Source of the DNA: Adiantum capillus-veneris
Taxonomy: Eukaryota > Streptophyta > Polypodiopsida > Polypodiales > Pteridaceae
Direction of reading: 5' to 3'
DNA length: 64,000 nucleotides
Assembly: GCA_014529385.2 (NCBI GenBank)
Contig: CM043956.1
Location: 59,467,120 to 59,531,119, forward strand
Shown one piece after another: positions 33,551 through 44,213 of the stretch. Every line of letters begins with the position of its first letter. Within the stretch, counting starts at the first letter, position 1. Position numbers and translations under genes: made by a program. The notes below the pieces were generated by a model. That model worked only from the letters and a program-made list of their open reading frames with translations. It had not been told where the DNA came from and ran no database searches.

Positions 33551-34713
33551 ATGGATGATTCACACGAGCAGACTTCCACGACGCACAATAATACCACCAC
33601 ATCCACTCACATCGCAGAAAATCCGCAGCCAAAATTCCATGCAGAATCTACGGCTTCAAATCCTCATCCCCAACCACAAGTGGATAATCCAACGCCCCAG
33701 CCCGCTCCAAACACCCAAGAGCCTCCCCAACCATTGAGTCCAAATATCTAAGCAACATGCGACATATTTTTGGAGATCTTGGCGATATAACCCATGCCAA
33801 TCACACACCTCTGCCATATCCTCCATTGATTTCAACTCTTCACAGAGTAACACAAGAAACTAGAGAAACAGAAGAAGAATATCGAGGTCCACTTGAAAAT
33901 CCACCATCCTCGCATGCTGTCACAACCACTGGTGCTCAGGCCACCCCAAATACTACGCCGTAAAAGTTTCCACCACGAATCAAAGAAAGAGTAATCAAAG
34001 TTATACCAAGCGACCCCGTTTTTAAAGCACAAGCGACCAATAGGAGGAAAAGGCAAAGGGAGAAGGAAAAGAAAGAGGCAGCTGAGAAGGAAGTGTTGAG
34101 AGTACAAGAAGAGTAGAGAAGACAGAGAGAGCAAGAGGAAAGGCAGAGAGCTGAGACGGAGCGATCTCATTTGACAAACTTACAAGTACGAGCAGAGGCA
34201 GAGAGAAAGGCGGCACAAGATAGAGCTCAAGCCACCCAACAAGCAAAGGTTGGGAGCTCAAGGTCTTCAAAAATCCCTTGGAGAGCCAAGCAATGTGCAA
34301 AGAGAAAAAGGGACAAGGTGACACTTGAAGAGCAACAAACCCAAGAGGAGAGGAGGAAAAAATATAAAGATGATCCTCCTCAATGGGCTAGGCAGGCGGC
34401 TCCTCCACCACCACCAACAACTCAAAAAAAGCAGAGATGGAGGCCAGACACAGTGGCTCTGTGTGAGATCAAAAAATATCAAAAGAGCACCAAGCCCATC
34501 ATACCCAAAGCGGCCTTCTCTTGGGTGGTGAGAGAGATGATAGATGAATATAACGACTTTGTTACAAGAATACAACGTGCAACTCCATTGGTACTACAGG
34601 ATGTCGTCGAAGATAGTTTGGTGTAGCATTTTCAGGATGGTGTCTCCTGTATGGCGCATGTGTATAACATTAAAAAATATGGATTTAGCCTTAGCAATCA
34701 ATTTATGAAATGA
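33551..34713 (+). pseudogene. Histone H3-fold protein with long N-terminal tail, carried by the TIR element
   Basis: The C-terminal ~95 codons (about 34426-34710) align by eye with histone H3 from the alpha-N helix to the C-terminus: RWRPDTVALCEIKKYQKSTK, then FSWVVREMIDEYN, LVLQDVVEDSLV and, after a TAG at 34624, HFQDGVSCMAHVYNIKKYGF. The N-terminal part is unlike canonical H3: a Pro/Thr/His/Gln-rich stretch from ATG 33551, then a strongly charged Arg/Glu/Lys/Gln region (34020-34330), probably coiled coil. A frame change near 33750 and stops at 33961, 34114 and 34624 break it. The long divergent tail and diverged core recall CENH3-type variants or transposon-domesticated histones. The family is inferred from motif order only, and the function is unknown. 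It is followed by a fold-back repeat. Confidence 0.65.
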
Positions 34714-34908
34714 GGGATGCCTTCATAAGATGTAGTTTATCCCATATACTCTCTTTTTATGAGATTTGTAATCTTTCTCTATAATATCAAATGGCCAATT
34801 TCTACCATTCCGTGCAAATGTTCAATTTTAATTTGTACATTGTTTTTAATAAGTATTAGAATTGATGGATATGTTAAATTTAAGTTGACTACCATGGCTC
34901 TCGGCTCG

Positions 34909-35415
34909 TCACCCGATGAACACACATGCACAGAACCTCGAACATGTAGCCACTCGGCGACCGGGGGGAGGATGCGTCTAGGTGATTCTTTTGTGAAACG
35001 GGGCGAACGGGGCGGCGTACGGGGTCAACAAGGCCAAGTAACACATCGACGGCACCCAGCGGGGTCGAACACGGCAAAAAAAGCCCTTGTGTGCCACTCC
35101 GTGCATAGGGAGCAATTTTGACACGAGGTAATGCATTGACGATGCCCGACCGGGTCGAACGAGGCAAAAAAAGCCCTTGTGCACCACGATGCATAGGGAG
35201 AGATTCTGACATTGTCAAAATTGCTCCTTGTGCATGCACAGGGACTTTTTTTGCCTTGTCCAACCCCGTCGGGTGCTGCCGATGTGTTACCTGGTCTTGT
35301 TGACCCTATACGTCCCCCGTTTGCCCCGTCTTGCAAAAGAATCAGCGAGACGCCCCCCCGTGCCACCCGATGGCCACATGCTTGAGGTTCTGTGCATGTG
35401 TGTGCATCGGGTGCA
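34909..35415. repeat. Fold-back repeat (MITE-like), ~500 bp
   Basis: The left arm from ~34909 (CACCCGATGAACACACATGC) and the right arm ending ~35415 (GCATGTGTGTGCATCGGGTG) are inverted copies with ~200-240 bp pairing. The centre also has a direct repeat (GGTCGAACACGGCAAAAAAA at ~35062 and a GGTCGAACGAGGC version at ~35153). It is GC-rich compared with its surroundings. It sits exactly between the convergent H3-fold gene and minus-strand gene. Confidence 0.85.
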
Positions 35416-35639
35416 AAAATGAAAATTATTGAACAATATGAATAAAAAAACAAGTACTGAATGGTGACAAAAATCATTGACAAAAACAATTATTCTTTAT
35501 TGATTTGGATATTATATCATGATCGATTAATTTTTCTACAAATTACATCTGTGGGTATGGGACAAATGACTGACTTGACACTGAGGGATTTTACAATTTC
35601 CTCTGGGTTTGTCAGCCCTTCACCTAGGCTCAAGGCACA

Positions 35640-35934
35640 GTGGAGAGGACCGAGCCTGGGTCCTTGCCTGTAAACGCATACAATGATGCCTCTCAGTCCA
35701 CCAATATACATTTATGAGCGTGGTGAGAGAATCTTCAGTGAGTATGCCACTTAATTCTTTACACGCCAGAAGCTCTGCATAACCATTCTTGGAGAACTCT
35801 GTGTGAGCAACTCTAAGAATCGATGGCCCCAGGTGGCTCAGGTAGTTCCAAAGCGAGCTATCCCTACCCATGGAGACATTGCGTGAACCTCCAGTACACA
35901 TTGCAAACTTATCAACATGATATGCCGTATGCAA
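35640..35934 (-). pseudogene. Downstream exon of the minus-strand gene of the TIR element
   Basis: Open minus-strand frame: HTAYHVDKFAMCTGGSRNVS, SSLWNYLSHLGPSILRVAHT, ELSGILTEDSLTTLINVYWW. It lies downstream (on the minus strand) of the exon ending at 36073 and has good coding character. It may run to a donor near 35650 or to a stop. Family not recognised. Confidence 0.45.
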
Positions 35935-36072
35935 AGCATTTTAATTGATTTTAACACTTGTAGTAAGGAATAATAGAAATTCAACCAGGTTAAGATTTGT
36001 TTACCTCAGTTTATTCATCCTTCTCTTCACGATTTTTCTTTGTAAGATCGATGCTAGATCAATCATCTTTAC

Positions 36073-36157
36073 CAATCGCGATCAATGGTTTGTGTGGATG
36101 AAATGCGCTCTCCGATATGCTTTCATAGAAAGAGGCACATGATTTTATTTCCACTAG
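36073..36157 (-). pseudogene. 3' part of the exon split by copia B
   Basis: Continues the frame of 41771-42633 exactly when copia B and one TSD copy are disregarded: LVEIKSCASFYESISES, then FHPHKPLIAIG. A good splice donor (G/GTAAAG) follows at 36072. It is the short tail of the interrupted exon. Confidence 0.6.
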
Positions 36158-36162
36158 TGTAC

Positions 36163-36246
36163 TGTTAGGAAATAAGACGTAGCTAAATAGATATTTGAGT
36201 AGATTACTTAATGGAGAGAGATAGATTTCACACACAAGAGATTATA

Positions 36247-36320
<74 letters not shown>

Positions 36321-36983
36321 CATGATATATGTGGTTCACCCAATGTGGGCTACGTCCACGGGAAAGCAGCCACTCAATGGATTTAGCACTTCAAAAGAAG
36401 AAGTAGTTTACAAAGGGATTAAACCCTTAATAGAGCTCCCGCCTTGCTTCACTCTCACCACCTCACACTCACCTTGTTGCATCAACTTCACACTATGAAA
36501 TGTGTGTAGAAATGGCCTCCTTTTATAGGCCAAAAGGGATGCCCTCTCTTGTAAGAGGCAGCCATGTGTAGCCGCCCTTGTGCGAATAAGTCCAAATCGG
36601 ACCCTCCAATCCGCCCATGTGTGGCTGCCCTTGAGAAGACAAGTCCGCTTTTGAATTCGGCCACCGGCCACTGGCCATTGACTTCCGACCACCGGCCATT
36701 GACTACCGGCCAACCGACGGTTGTTTTCCGACCACTTTCCAGCCACCATCCGGCCATTATATTCTGGCGAAAAGGAATATTCCGACGAAGAAAAAAAAAG
36801 TCTCGGGGGCCTCCGTCCCCGAGGCCCCTAAAGTTGCCCCTGGTTTTTGACTGTGTGAAAATTTTGGCTTCCGGTGAGTGATTTACCTTTACGCACGATG
36901 GCTTCTCCTCATAATGGGGGCCTTACAAATGTGCGCTTTTACCACAGAAAATTACAAGGGTAAATCAGGCTCCATACTTAACA
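36163..36983 (-). repeat. LTR of copia B (3' LTR in element orientation)
   Basis: 821 bp; contains a (GA)n tract of ~67 bases (36250-36316) that is only ~17 bases in the other LTR. Confidence 0.95.
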
Positions 36984-36997
36984 ATCTCCCACTTGGA
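36984..36997 (-). other. Polypurine tract of copia B
   Basis: On the minus strand TCCAAGTGGGAGAT lies directly before the LTR, the usual copia form. Confidence 0.8.
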
Positions 36998-37043
36998 GAC
37001 TGATCTCCAAACCAAACCTGTGACTGCTTTCCATTCTGGCTTC

Positions 37044-39302
37044 TTATCCTTGAATGCCGATTGAAGATGTTGAGCAAAAGCTCAACTTCTCCTTGTTGAC
37101 CACCTTTGTAAACATGTCTGTAGGATTTTCACTTGTATGCACCTTTCCTAGCTTTAGCTGTCCCTCTTCCAAAAGAGTGCGTATGAAGTGATATCTCACC
37201 TCAATGTGCTTTGTCCTTGAATGAAAGGCCGAGTTCTTCGCAAGATGGATAGCGCTTTGGCTATCACTGTACAAGACACAATTGTCTTGTTTGAATCCAA
37301 GCTCTTCTAAGAATCTGTGAAGCAACAAAATTTCTTTGCTTGCCTCCGTCATTGCTACATACTCTGCTTCCGTGGTAGAAAGTGAAACTACTTTCTGCAG
37401 CTTTGAAGCCCAGCTTACTGCTGTGCCTCCAACTGTGAACACATAGCCAGTAGTGCTCCTTCGAGTATCTTTGTCACCTGCCATATCTGCATCAACATAC
37501 CCTTCTAGAAAAATATCAGTTCCTCCAAAATACAAAGCATTTGTTGTTGTCCCTTTTAGATACCTAAGTATCCACTTCACAGCTTGCCAATGCTCTTTAC
37601 CTGGGTTGTCCATGAACCTACTCACAACTCCCACTGCATGTGCAATGTCTGGCCTTGTCCAGACCATAGCATACATTAGAGAACCTACCGCTGCAGCATA
37701 TGGAACTTTAGGTATATAGGCTATCTCCTCTTGTGTCTTTGGACACATATCCTTCGTTAGTTTAAAATGACCAGCCAACGGTGTAGAAACTGGTTTTGCA
37801 TTTTGCATTGCAAACCTTTCTAGTACCTTCTTGATGTAATCTTCTTGAGATAGCTTTATTGTCTTCTTCGTCCTGTCCCTTGATATTTTCATACCGAGTA
37901 TCCTCTTTGCAACACCTAAGTCTTTCAGTGAAAAAGATTTAAACAGCTCCTCTTTTAGGTCTTTGATGTCCTGCATGTTAGCACTTGCAATTAACATGTC
38001 ATCAACATACAATATTAGGATGATGAATTTCCCATCTCCCAAATTCTTCGTGTAGACGCAGTGATCCGAGTTGCATCTTGTGAATCCATGATTCAACATC
38101 CATCGATCAAACTTCAAGTACCATTGTCTTGATGCTTGCTTTAAACCATACAAGCTCTTCTTTAATCTGCAAACCATTTTCTCCTTACCTTTTACTTCAT
38201 ACCCCTTTGGTTGAAGCATGTAGATTTCCTCCTCTAAGTCACCGTGAGGGAATGCCGTATTTACATCCATTTGCTCGAGATTTAGATCATGAGAATCCAC
38301 AAGGCTTAAGACAAGCCTAATTGAGTTCATTTTTACAACATGAGAAAACATTTCATTGAAGTCAATACCTTTCTTTTGAGAAAACCCTTTTACCACAAGC
38401 TTAGACTTGTACCTTTTCTTCCCACCTTCTTCTTCCTTCACCTTGCACACCCATTTGTTTTGAAGTGCCCGCTTACCTTTAGGCAACTCAACCAATTCCC
38501 ATGTTTGGTTGCGATGTAGTGAGTCCATCTCCACTTGCATGCTCTTCGTCCTTTCTTCTTTGGATTCATGTTGCATAGCTTCTTCGTATGATTCCATCTC
38601 TCCAGAATCTGAGATCAAGAGATGGTTGAAGGAAGGAACAAACCTTTTTGGAGGTCTACTTGGTCTTGTAGATCTTCGGGGAATAGGTTGAGGCTCCTCA
38701 TTTGTTCGACGTTGTTGCACATTGTCACCATTTGGAGTCCTTGAGTCTTCACCGTCCTCAAGCTCCATGTACTCATCACCTGTTTCTTTTGTTTGTTTTC
38801 TTTCCAAGTAATCTTTGTACATATTTTGTTCATTAAAAATTACATCCCTACTCCTTAAGATTTTACCATCTTCAGGATTCCATAGGCGATACCCAAAGTC
38901 ACCTTCTCCATAGCCAATGAAGAAACACTTTATGGACTTTGCATCTAGCTTTGATCTTAGGCTTCTATCTATGTGCATGAAAGCCTCACACCCAAACACT
39001 TTGAGAAATGCAAAATTCACCGGTTTACCTGTCCATGCCTCTTCTGGAACTCCCCCATCCAATGCCGTTGAGGATGACCGATTGATTAAGTACACAGACG
39101 TACTTACAGCTTCCGCCCAAAGCTCAAGCGGTAGGCCTGCATGTAGCCGCATACTTCGTGCTCGCTCCATGATTGTCCTGTTCATCCTTTCCGAAATCCC
39201 ATTTTGTTGAGGTGTCCTTGGGGTTGTCCTTTGCCTCCGAATGCCATTGCTAGCACAAAAGCTTGGCTGCAATATTCGCCTCCATTGTCGGATCTGAGGC
39301 AT
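37044..39302 (-). pseudogene. Integrase C-terminus, reverse transcriptase and RNase H of copia B
   Basis: A 752-codon frame. Integrase: PQQNGISERMNRTIMERARS near the N-terminus, holding the catalytic Glu, then the GKPVNFAFLKVFGCEAF region. RT: WVCKVKEEEGGKKRYKSKLV, DVNTAFPHGDLEEEIYM, SLYGLKQASRQWY and the catalytic ILYVDDMLIASAN. RNase H: GYVDADMAGDKDTRRSTTGY, LSTTEAEYVAMTEASKE and DSQSAIHLAKN. All key RT and RNase H residues look present. The frame's start is a result of a frame change in integrase, not a true initiation site. The end (~37044) fits the normal copia C-terminus before the purine tract. Confidence 0.93.
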
Positions 39303-40919
39303 TTAACCTTGGTACCTGTTTCAGTCTCCACAAAGGCTTTTCACCTTTGAAATATGGAAAATACATCGGATTTATTCTTCATGACATAAACCCATGTTTT
39401 TCTAGTCGCATCGTCTATGAATGTTACATAGTACAATGAGCCACCAAGTGATGGTGTACTTGCAGGACCCCAAACATAAGAATGAACCAACTCAAGTTTT
39501 TTTATTTTTTCTTTCATTTCCTGATTTTTGAAATTTTACCCTCTTTTGTTTACCATAAACACAATCTTCACAGAACTCTAAGTCCACTTCTTTCAAACGT
39601 GGTAGAAGCTTCTTTGTTTGAAGGATTTGCATTCCTTTGGCACTCATATGCCCAAGTCGGTAGTGCCACACCGCACTGTCAACTTCTGTAGTTGTTGCAC
39701 AAGCTGAAGGTTGCGTGCTAATAGTACACAAGTAAAGTGTACCGACTTTTTCTCCCTTGGCAACCACCAAAGATCCCCTTGAGATCTTCCACCTTTTGTT
39801 TCTGAATGCAATGTTGTGACCTTCATCATCCAATTGTCCTGTAGAGATCAAATTTTTGCGAAGAGAAGGAACATGCCTAACATCGTTAAGCTTCCACTCA
39901 TTTCCATTAGCAATTTTGACAGAAACTGTACCTTTGCTGAAAATCTCACAAGCTTCATCATCTCCCAAGTATACATACCCAAAATTACCTCTGGTGTAGT
40001 CTTGGAAATGTTGCTTGTGTGGTGTCGCATGGAATGAAGCCCCAAAATCTACTATCCAGGAATTAGACACATTGTCTAATGAGAGAATTAGAGCATCTTG
40101 CTCTACTTTACCTGCCACATTGGCCTCCGATGTTGGCTTGTTGTCTTGAAACTCTGTCTCCTTCTTCTTCTTGGACCAGCAATCCTTCTTGACGTGGCTC
40201 TTCTTGCCGCAGTTCCAACATTCAAGCACTGCCTTTGTGCGTGACTTGCTCCGCCTTGAGCGATCACGACCCTTTTGGTTTTTGAACCTCTCCTTAGGCC
40301 TTCCTCTTGTTTCCACTGACAGTGCAGCACTTGATGATTCCCCTGTGCTTCTCCTTCGTATTTTCTCGCTTAGGAGAACACCCACAACATCATCAAACTT
40401 AAGAGTATTTGTGCCAGAAATAGAATTACTTACATCCATCACAAGGCTGTCCCAACTATCCGGTAGAGATGATAGTATAAGGAGAGCTCGCACTTCGTCA
40501 TCGAAATTGATTTTCACCGATCGAAGTTGACTTATGTTTGTGTTAAAGTCATTTAGGTGTTCTGCAACTGAACCATTCTCTGCCATCTTTAGATTGAACA
40601 AGCGCTTCATAAGAAATACCTTATTGGATGCCGATGGTTTCTCGTAGAAGTCGTCAAGTGACTTCATCAAGTCCTCCGTGGTCTTCATCTCCGAAACATT
40701 GAAGGCCACCGTTGACGTCAAGCTTAACCGGATTGTTCCCAGTCCCTTTCGATCAAGGACAATCCATGCTTCATCTGCCATTGTCGCGGGCTTCTTCGCA
40801 AGACCGCCTAGTGGCAAATAGAGATCCTTCTGGTAGAGATAGTCTTCAATCTGCATCTTCCAATGTTGGTAGTTTTTGCCGTTGAACTTCTCAATCTTGA
40901 GCTTCCCTTCCTCCGCCAT
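39303..40919 (-). pseudogene. Gag, protease and integrase N-terminus of copia B
   Basis: The frame 40919-39492 starts MAEEGKLKIEKFNGKNYQHW (first upstream ATG at 40926-40928). Gag core: TVAFNVSEMKTTEDLMKSL and LILSSLPDSWDSLVMDVSN. CCHC knuckle: CWNCGKKSHVKKDC. The protease reads SWIVDFGASFHATPH, so the usual D-S-G is D-F-G. The GAG_pre-integrase part has WHYRLGHMSAKGMQIL and CEDCVYGKQKRVKF. In 39303-39491 the integrase core reads LELVHSYVWGP, where the first catalytic Asp is Tyr, followed by a TGA (~39340) and a frame change before LRSDNGGEY. Confidence 0.9.
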
Positions 40920-40978
40920 AAATCCCACTCAATTCAAGGAATCCTTTCCTTGAGATAATTTAGCTACGAGAAGACGTT

Positions 40979-40990
40979 GCTCTGATACCA
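40979..40990 (-). other. Primer-binding site of copia B
   Basis: Minus strand TGGTATCAGAGC, an exact initiator-Met tRNA complement, two bases inside the 5' LTR. Confidence 0.93.
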
Positions 40991-40992
40991 GT

Positions 40993-41770
40993 TGTTAGGA
41001 AATAAGACGTAGCTAAATAGATATTTGAGTAGATTACTTAATGGAGAGAGATAGATTTCACACACAAGAGATTATAGAGTAGAGAGAGAGAGAGAGTACA
41101 CATGATATACGTGGTTCACCCAATGTGGGCTACGTCCACGGGAAAGCAGCCACTCAATGGCTTTAGCACTTCAAAAGAAGAAGTAGTTTACAAAGAGATT
41201 AAACCCTTAATAGAGCTCCCGCCTTGCTTCACTCTCAACACCTCACACTCACCTTGTTGCATCAACTTCACACTATGAAATGTGTGTAGAAATGGCCTCC
41301 TTTTATAGGCCAAAAGGGCTGCCCTCTCTTGTAAGAGGCAGCCATGTGTAGCCGCCCTTGTGCGAATAAGTCCAAATCGGACCCTCCAATCCGCCCATGT
41401 GTGGCCGCCCTTGAGAAGACAAGTCCGCTTTTGAATTCGGCCACCAGCCACTGGCCATTGACTTCCGACCACCGGCGACCGGCCATTGACTACCGGCCAA
41501 CCGACAGTTGTTTTCCGACCACTTTCCGGCCGCCGTCCGGCCATAATATTTCGACGAAAAGGAATATTCCGACGAGGAAAAAAAAAGTCTCGGGGGCCTC
41601 CGCCCCCGAGGCCCCTAAAGTTGCCCCTGGTTTTTGACTGTGTGAAAGTTTTGGCTTCCGGTGAGTGATTTACCTTTACGCACGATGGCTTCTCCTCATA
41701 ATGGGGGCCTTACAAATGTGAGCTTTTACCACAAAAAATTACAAGGGTAAATCAGGCTCCATACTTAACA
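40993..41770 (-). repeat. LTR of copia B (5' LTR in element orientation)
   Basis: 778 bp; very similar to 36163-36983 apart from the shorter (GA)n (41080-41096) and a 9-base GGCGACCGG insertion. Confidence 0.95.
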
Positions 41771-42633
41771 TGTACTTTCTACTGTTTGCACCATCTGTTC
41801 TTCGTTTTCATTGGGGAGGAAAGAGAGGCTGACTGGGAGATCTTGGTCTTCTAAGTCAATTTGAAAATTGAATTTCTTTGTCTTTCCACTTGGATCCTTC
41901 ATGCCCGCATAGATAGTAAGCACTACGAGCGACTCATCTTCTATGAGTCCTAATGTTTTGGCAATGTCGTCCAGGAACAGAAATTGACGATCATCCACCA
42001 CAATTGGATGCAAAGTGAGAATTTGGAGGTTCAGGACCTCTTCCAACACCTCAGCTCCCTCTATCATTCGATCTTCCTCCTCATTGGAGCTGGGATCTTG
42101 CAAGAGTACGAGTACCATAGATTCTTTGGTCAGCTCATCAATTTCTTTGATAACTTCATTTGATTCCTCCACAATGGTCACAGGAGGTCTTTAGTTGACC
42201 TTTTCCTTTGATTTTCCCTCATCCATATCCTCAAGCACAAGTAATGCCAGAACCATGTCCCATGAAATAAACTGGGTGCCTATGCACCCCATGCCCAAAT
42301 CCATGAGATCATCCTCATTCTCTATCTTGTAGTCCCGTTCCGTGAGGCCTCTAATAAACCTCAACAAGAAAAACCGGAAGTTTTGTCAGCCGCATAGAGA
42401 TGCTTCAAGAAATCCACTGGCAACCATGCCGTGCTGGATCCCTCAAAGATTATGGCATATTCTTCCATTTGCTATGCCATGTAGTCAAGAAAGCTTCCGA
42501 ATGCCTCTGCATGAATGTTGGCAATGTTCTCCATGTCAATTGTCCTCTCGAATACATTGAGTAGTTCATGTGCTCGATTTGGAAGTCCTATCTTTTCTAA
42601 TTGTGTGAGAAGTGCATTAGTAGACGTTGCCAT
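41771..42633 (-). pseudogene. Minus-strand gene of the TIR element: exon split by copia B
   Basis: From ATG 42633 the minus strand reads MATSTNALLTQLEKIGLPNR, LLNVFERTIDMENIANIHAE (a TAG at ~42477), YAIIFEGSSTAWLPVDFLKH. After one frame change it continues with FIRGLTERDYKIENEDDLMD, VTIVEESNEVIKEIDELTK and LQILTLHPIVVDDRQFLFLD, ending at the copia B target site. Acidic and Leu-rich, with no domain recognised. The frame continues across copia B into 36157-36073. It may be the second gene of the element or 3' exons of the 43-44 kb gene; the ATG and the unrelated upstream sequence favour a separate gene or exon block. Confidence 0.55.
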
Positions 42634-42989
42634 GGGTTTTTTCACGAAGAAGATGCGAAGAGAGCTTAGAGCTAGAGTTTTGTGAATGTGAGAAATAAAG
42701 TTTAAAAACTAGAAAGTCACTTATATACCCAAAGTCACTTTTTAAAAAGCACTTAAATCAATGTCAAAATAACTTAAAACTTTAATTTTAAACAAAATCA
42801 CACGACGAAGCATTGAAAGACACCAACATTGAAAACATTTGTGTTCCACATCAAATATATTGCATGTTTCAATTGAAAACTTGAACAAATTAAGAATAAA
42901 CAAGTATGCGTAGAAACGAGATTCAAAACACCGTATGTATTAATGTGGACAAAATCCCTGTCACTTACAAGCTTTTACAAAAATACATC

Positions 42990-43438
42990 ACGAAAACGGA
43001 ATGTTCTCACACAGAAAGCTCTTCTCTTTTTTGGAGGGAGCAATATTTTCATTGATTACAAAGAGATATCGCTTGGGCAAGGTATATCTAGGATTAAGAT
43101 ACTCGCGAAGGTAACTGAGATGCCGGTCATTGTTCATTGTAATGTAGTGCACTGCATCATCGTGGAGACGTATTTGCAGGTCAATTGACTCTCTAGCAGC
43201 AACCTCAGAGTCTAGTGCCTCCCATTCTCCCATCGTCAGCTTCCATCTTCTATAGGGAAAGACCATCGACAAGCTTTGCTTCACAATATGGTATCTGAAC
43301 ACCACATTGTCAGAAACTAGAGAGTACTCGATTCTGTCTTCCTAGTGGTTGACCACTTTAGTTTCCCATCCAGTTGCAAGAAACCCGTTGATCACACTTC
43401 CCCCTTTGCAAGTCCACATTGTTGGTGTCCTATGAACA
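42990..43438 (-). pseudogene. Minus-strand exon C of the TIR element
   Basis: After a likely acceptor (CTTCAAAG at ~43440) it reads VFIGHQQCGLAKGGSVINGF, then a TAG (~43342), RIEYSLVSDNVVFRYHIVKQ, SLSMVFPYRRWKLTMGEWEA, DSEVAARESIDLQIRLHDDA. Coding character is strong, with one internal stop. The frame implied by the acceptor is off by one base relative to exon B, so an indel or a different acceptor is likely. Confidence 0.5.
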
Positions 43439-43491
43439 CTTTGAAGTCAAAATGTAAACACAAACACATGAAGAGACATAAACCATGTTAC

Positions 43492-43766
43492 CGTGGATTT
43501 ATGGGAACCATAGGTGCATTTCATTGCTGCTTGCACATCCACCTCAATTCTCCTTTTGGTTGCTACGATCAAGGCACTGTCTAGCTTAGGCCATTCCAAA
43601 CTCTCCAAGGTTGGCGAGTGAACCAGAACCAGAGACATATTACCATATCCATTTCGCCTAGGTGTAACATAAGTATGATTATAAAAAAAAATGTCACATG
43701 AGGCCTCAAAAGTTTTTGTGAGGGACTCTATTGGCTCCCACTCTACAAAATCGGATGGAAAAACAT
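43492..43766 (-). pseudogene. Minus-strand exon B of the TIR element
   Basis: Acceptor-like TTTACAG at ~43767, then DVFPSDFVEWEPIESLTKTF, NGYGNMSLVLVHSPTLESLE and VATKRRIEVDVQAAMKCTYG, ending at a donor ACG/GTAACA (43491). No stop inside. Function unknown. Confidence 0.5.
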
Positions 43767-43890
43767 CTGTAAACATGAACAAACAGCAATGGAAATCTTA
43801 CAGTCATCAAAAGCAACACACAAGGAAAAAATACTAAATAAATAACCAAAAAACTTGAAAGAGGAGTAAAAATTACAATTTGCAAGAAAC

Positions 43891-44213
43891 CTGGATGGAG
43901 CCACTCGTGTCTCTAGCTTCAGTTGGTTGTGAAGCAACATACACATGATGCACCTTCGCAAGCCTCTTGCCATCTTGTGTTTGCTTAAACTCCATAATTC
44001 TTCCCTTCCAATGGTGTGCTCGAGAAGCATGTATCTCCTTAAGACCTTGTGTGCACCTCTTGAGCTGGGCTGCATTGTCACCCACATCATTTGTTTTAAC
44101 TCCATCGTCAACCAATATCATTGTCATCTTGTACATTGCTGCATGAAATGGAGTCAATGACACTCCTAGGTCGTCGAGTACCTGATGATGCCATGGGGGA
44201 ATAGTGACACAAC
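43891..44213 (-). pseudogene. Minus-strand exon A of the TIR element
   Basis: Probable acceptor GTGTGCAG at ~44214, then CVTIPPWHHQVLDDLGVSLT, FHAAMYKMTMILVDDGVKTN, GRIMEFKQTQDGKRLAKVHH, to GSIQ before a donor CAG/GTTTC (43890). An upstream in-frame ATG at 44241 gives a second possible start. It is one exon of the gene that continues with B and C. No family recognised. Confidence 0.5.

Larger units (their letters stand above)
36163..41770 (-). mobile_element. Ty1/copia retrotransposon (copia B), minus orientation, near-complete
   Basis: 5608 bp, with LTRs at 36163-36983 and 40993-41770 (TGTTAGGAAATAAGACGTAG ... CTTAACA) and a perfect 5-bp target duplication TGTAC (36158-36162 and 41771-41775). 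On the minus strand the order is PBS, gag, protease, integrase, RT, RNase H, purine tract. Two long frames survive (478 and 752 codons), separated by a damaged integrase segment. It is the youngest insertion seen here: exact TSD, highly similar LTRs, and position inside another element. It is still defective. Confidence 0.96.

Noticed and set aside
34759-35489. Overlapping cysteine-rich frames on both strands
   Set aside because: They arise from the fold-back repeat, which is open on both strands through its inverted arms.
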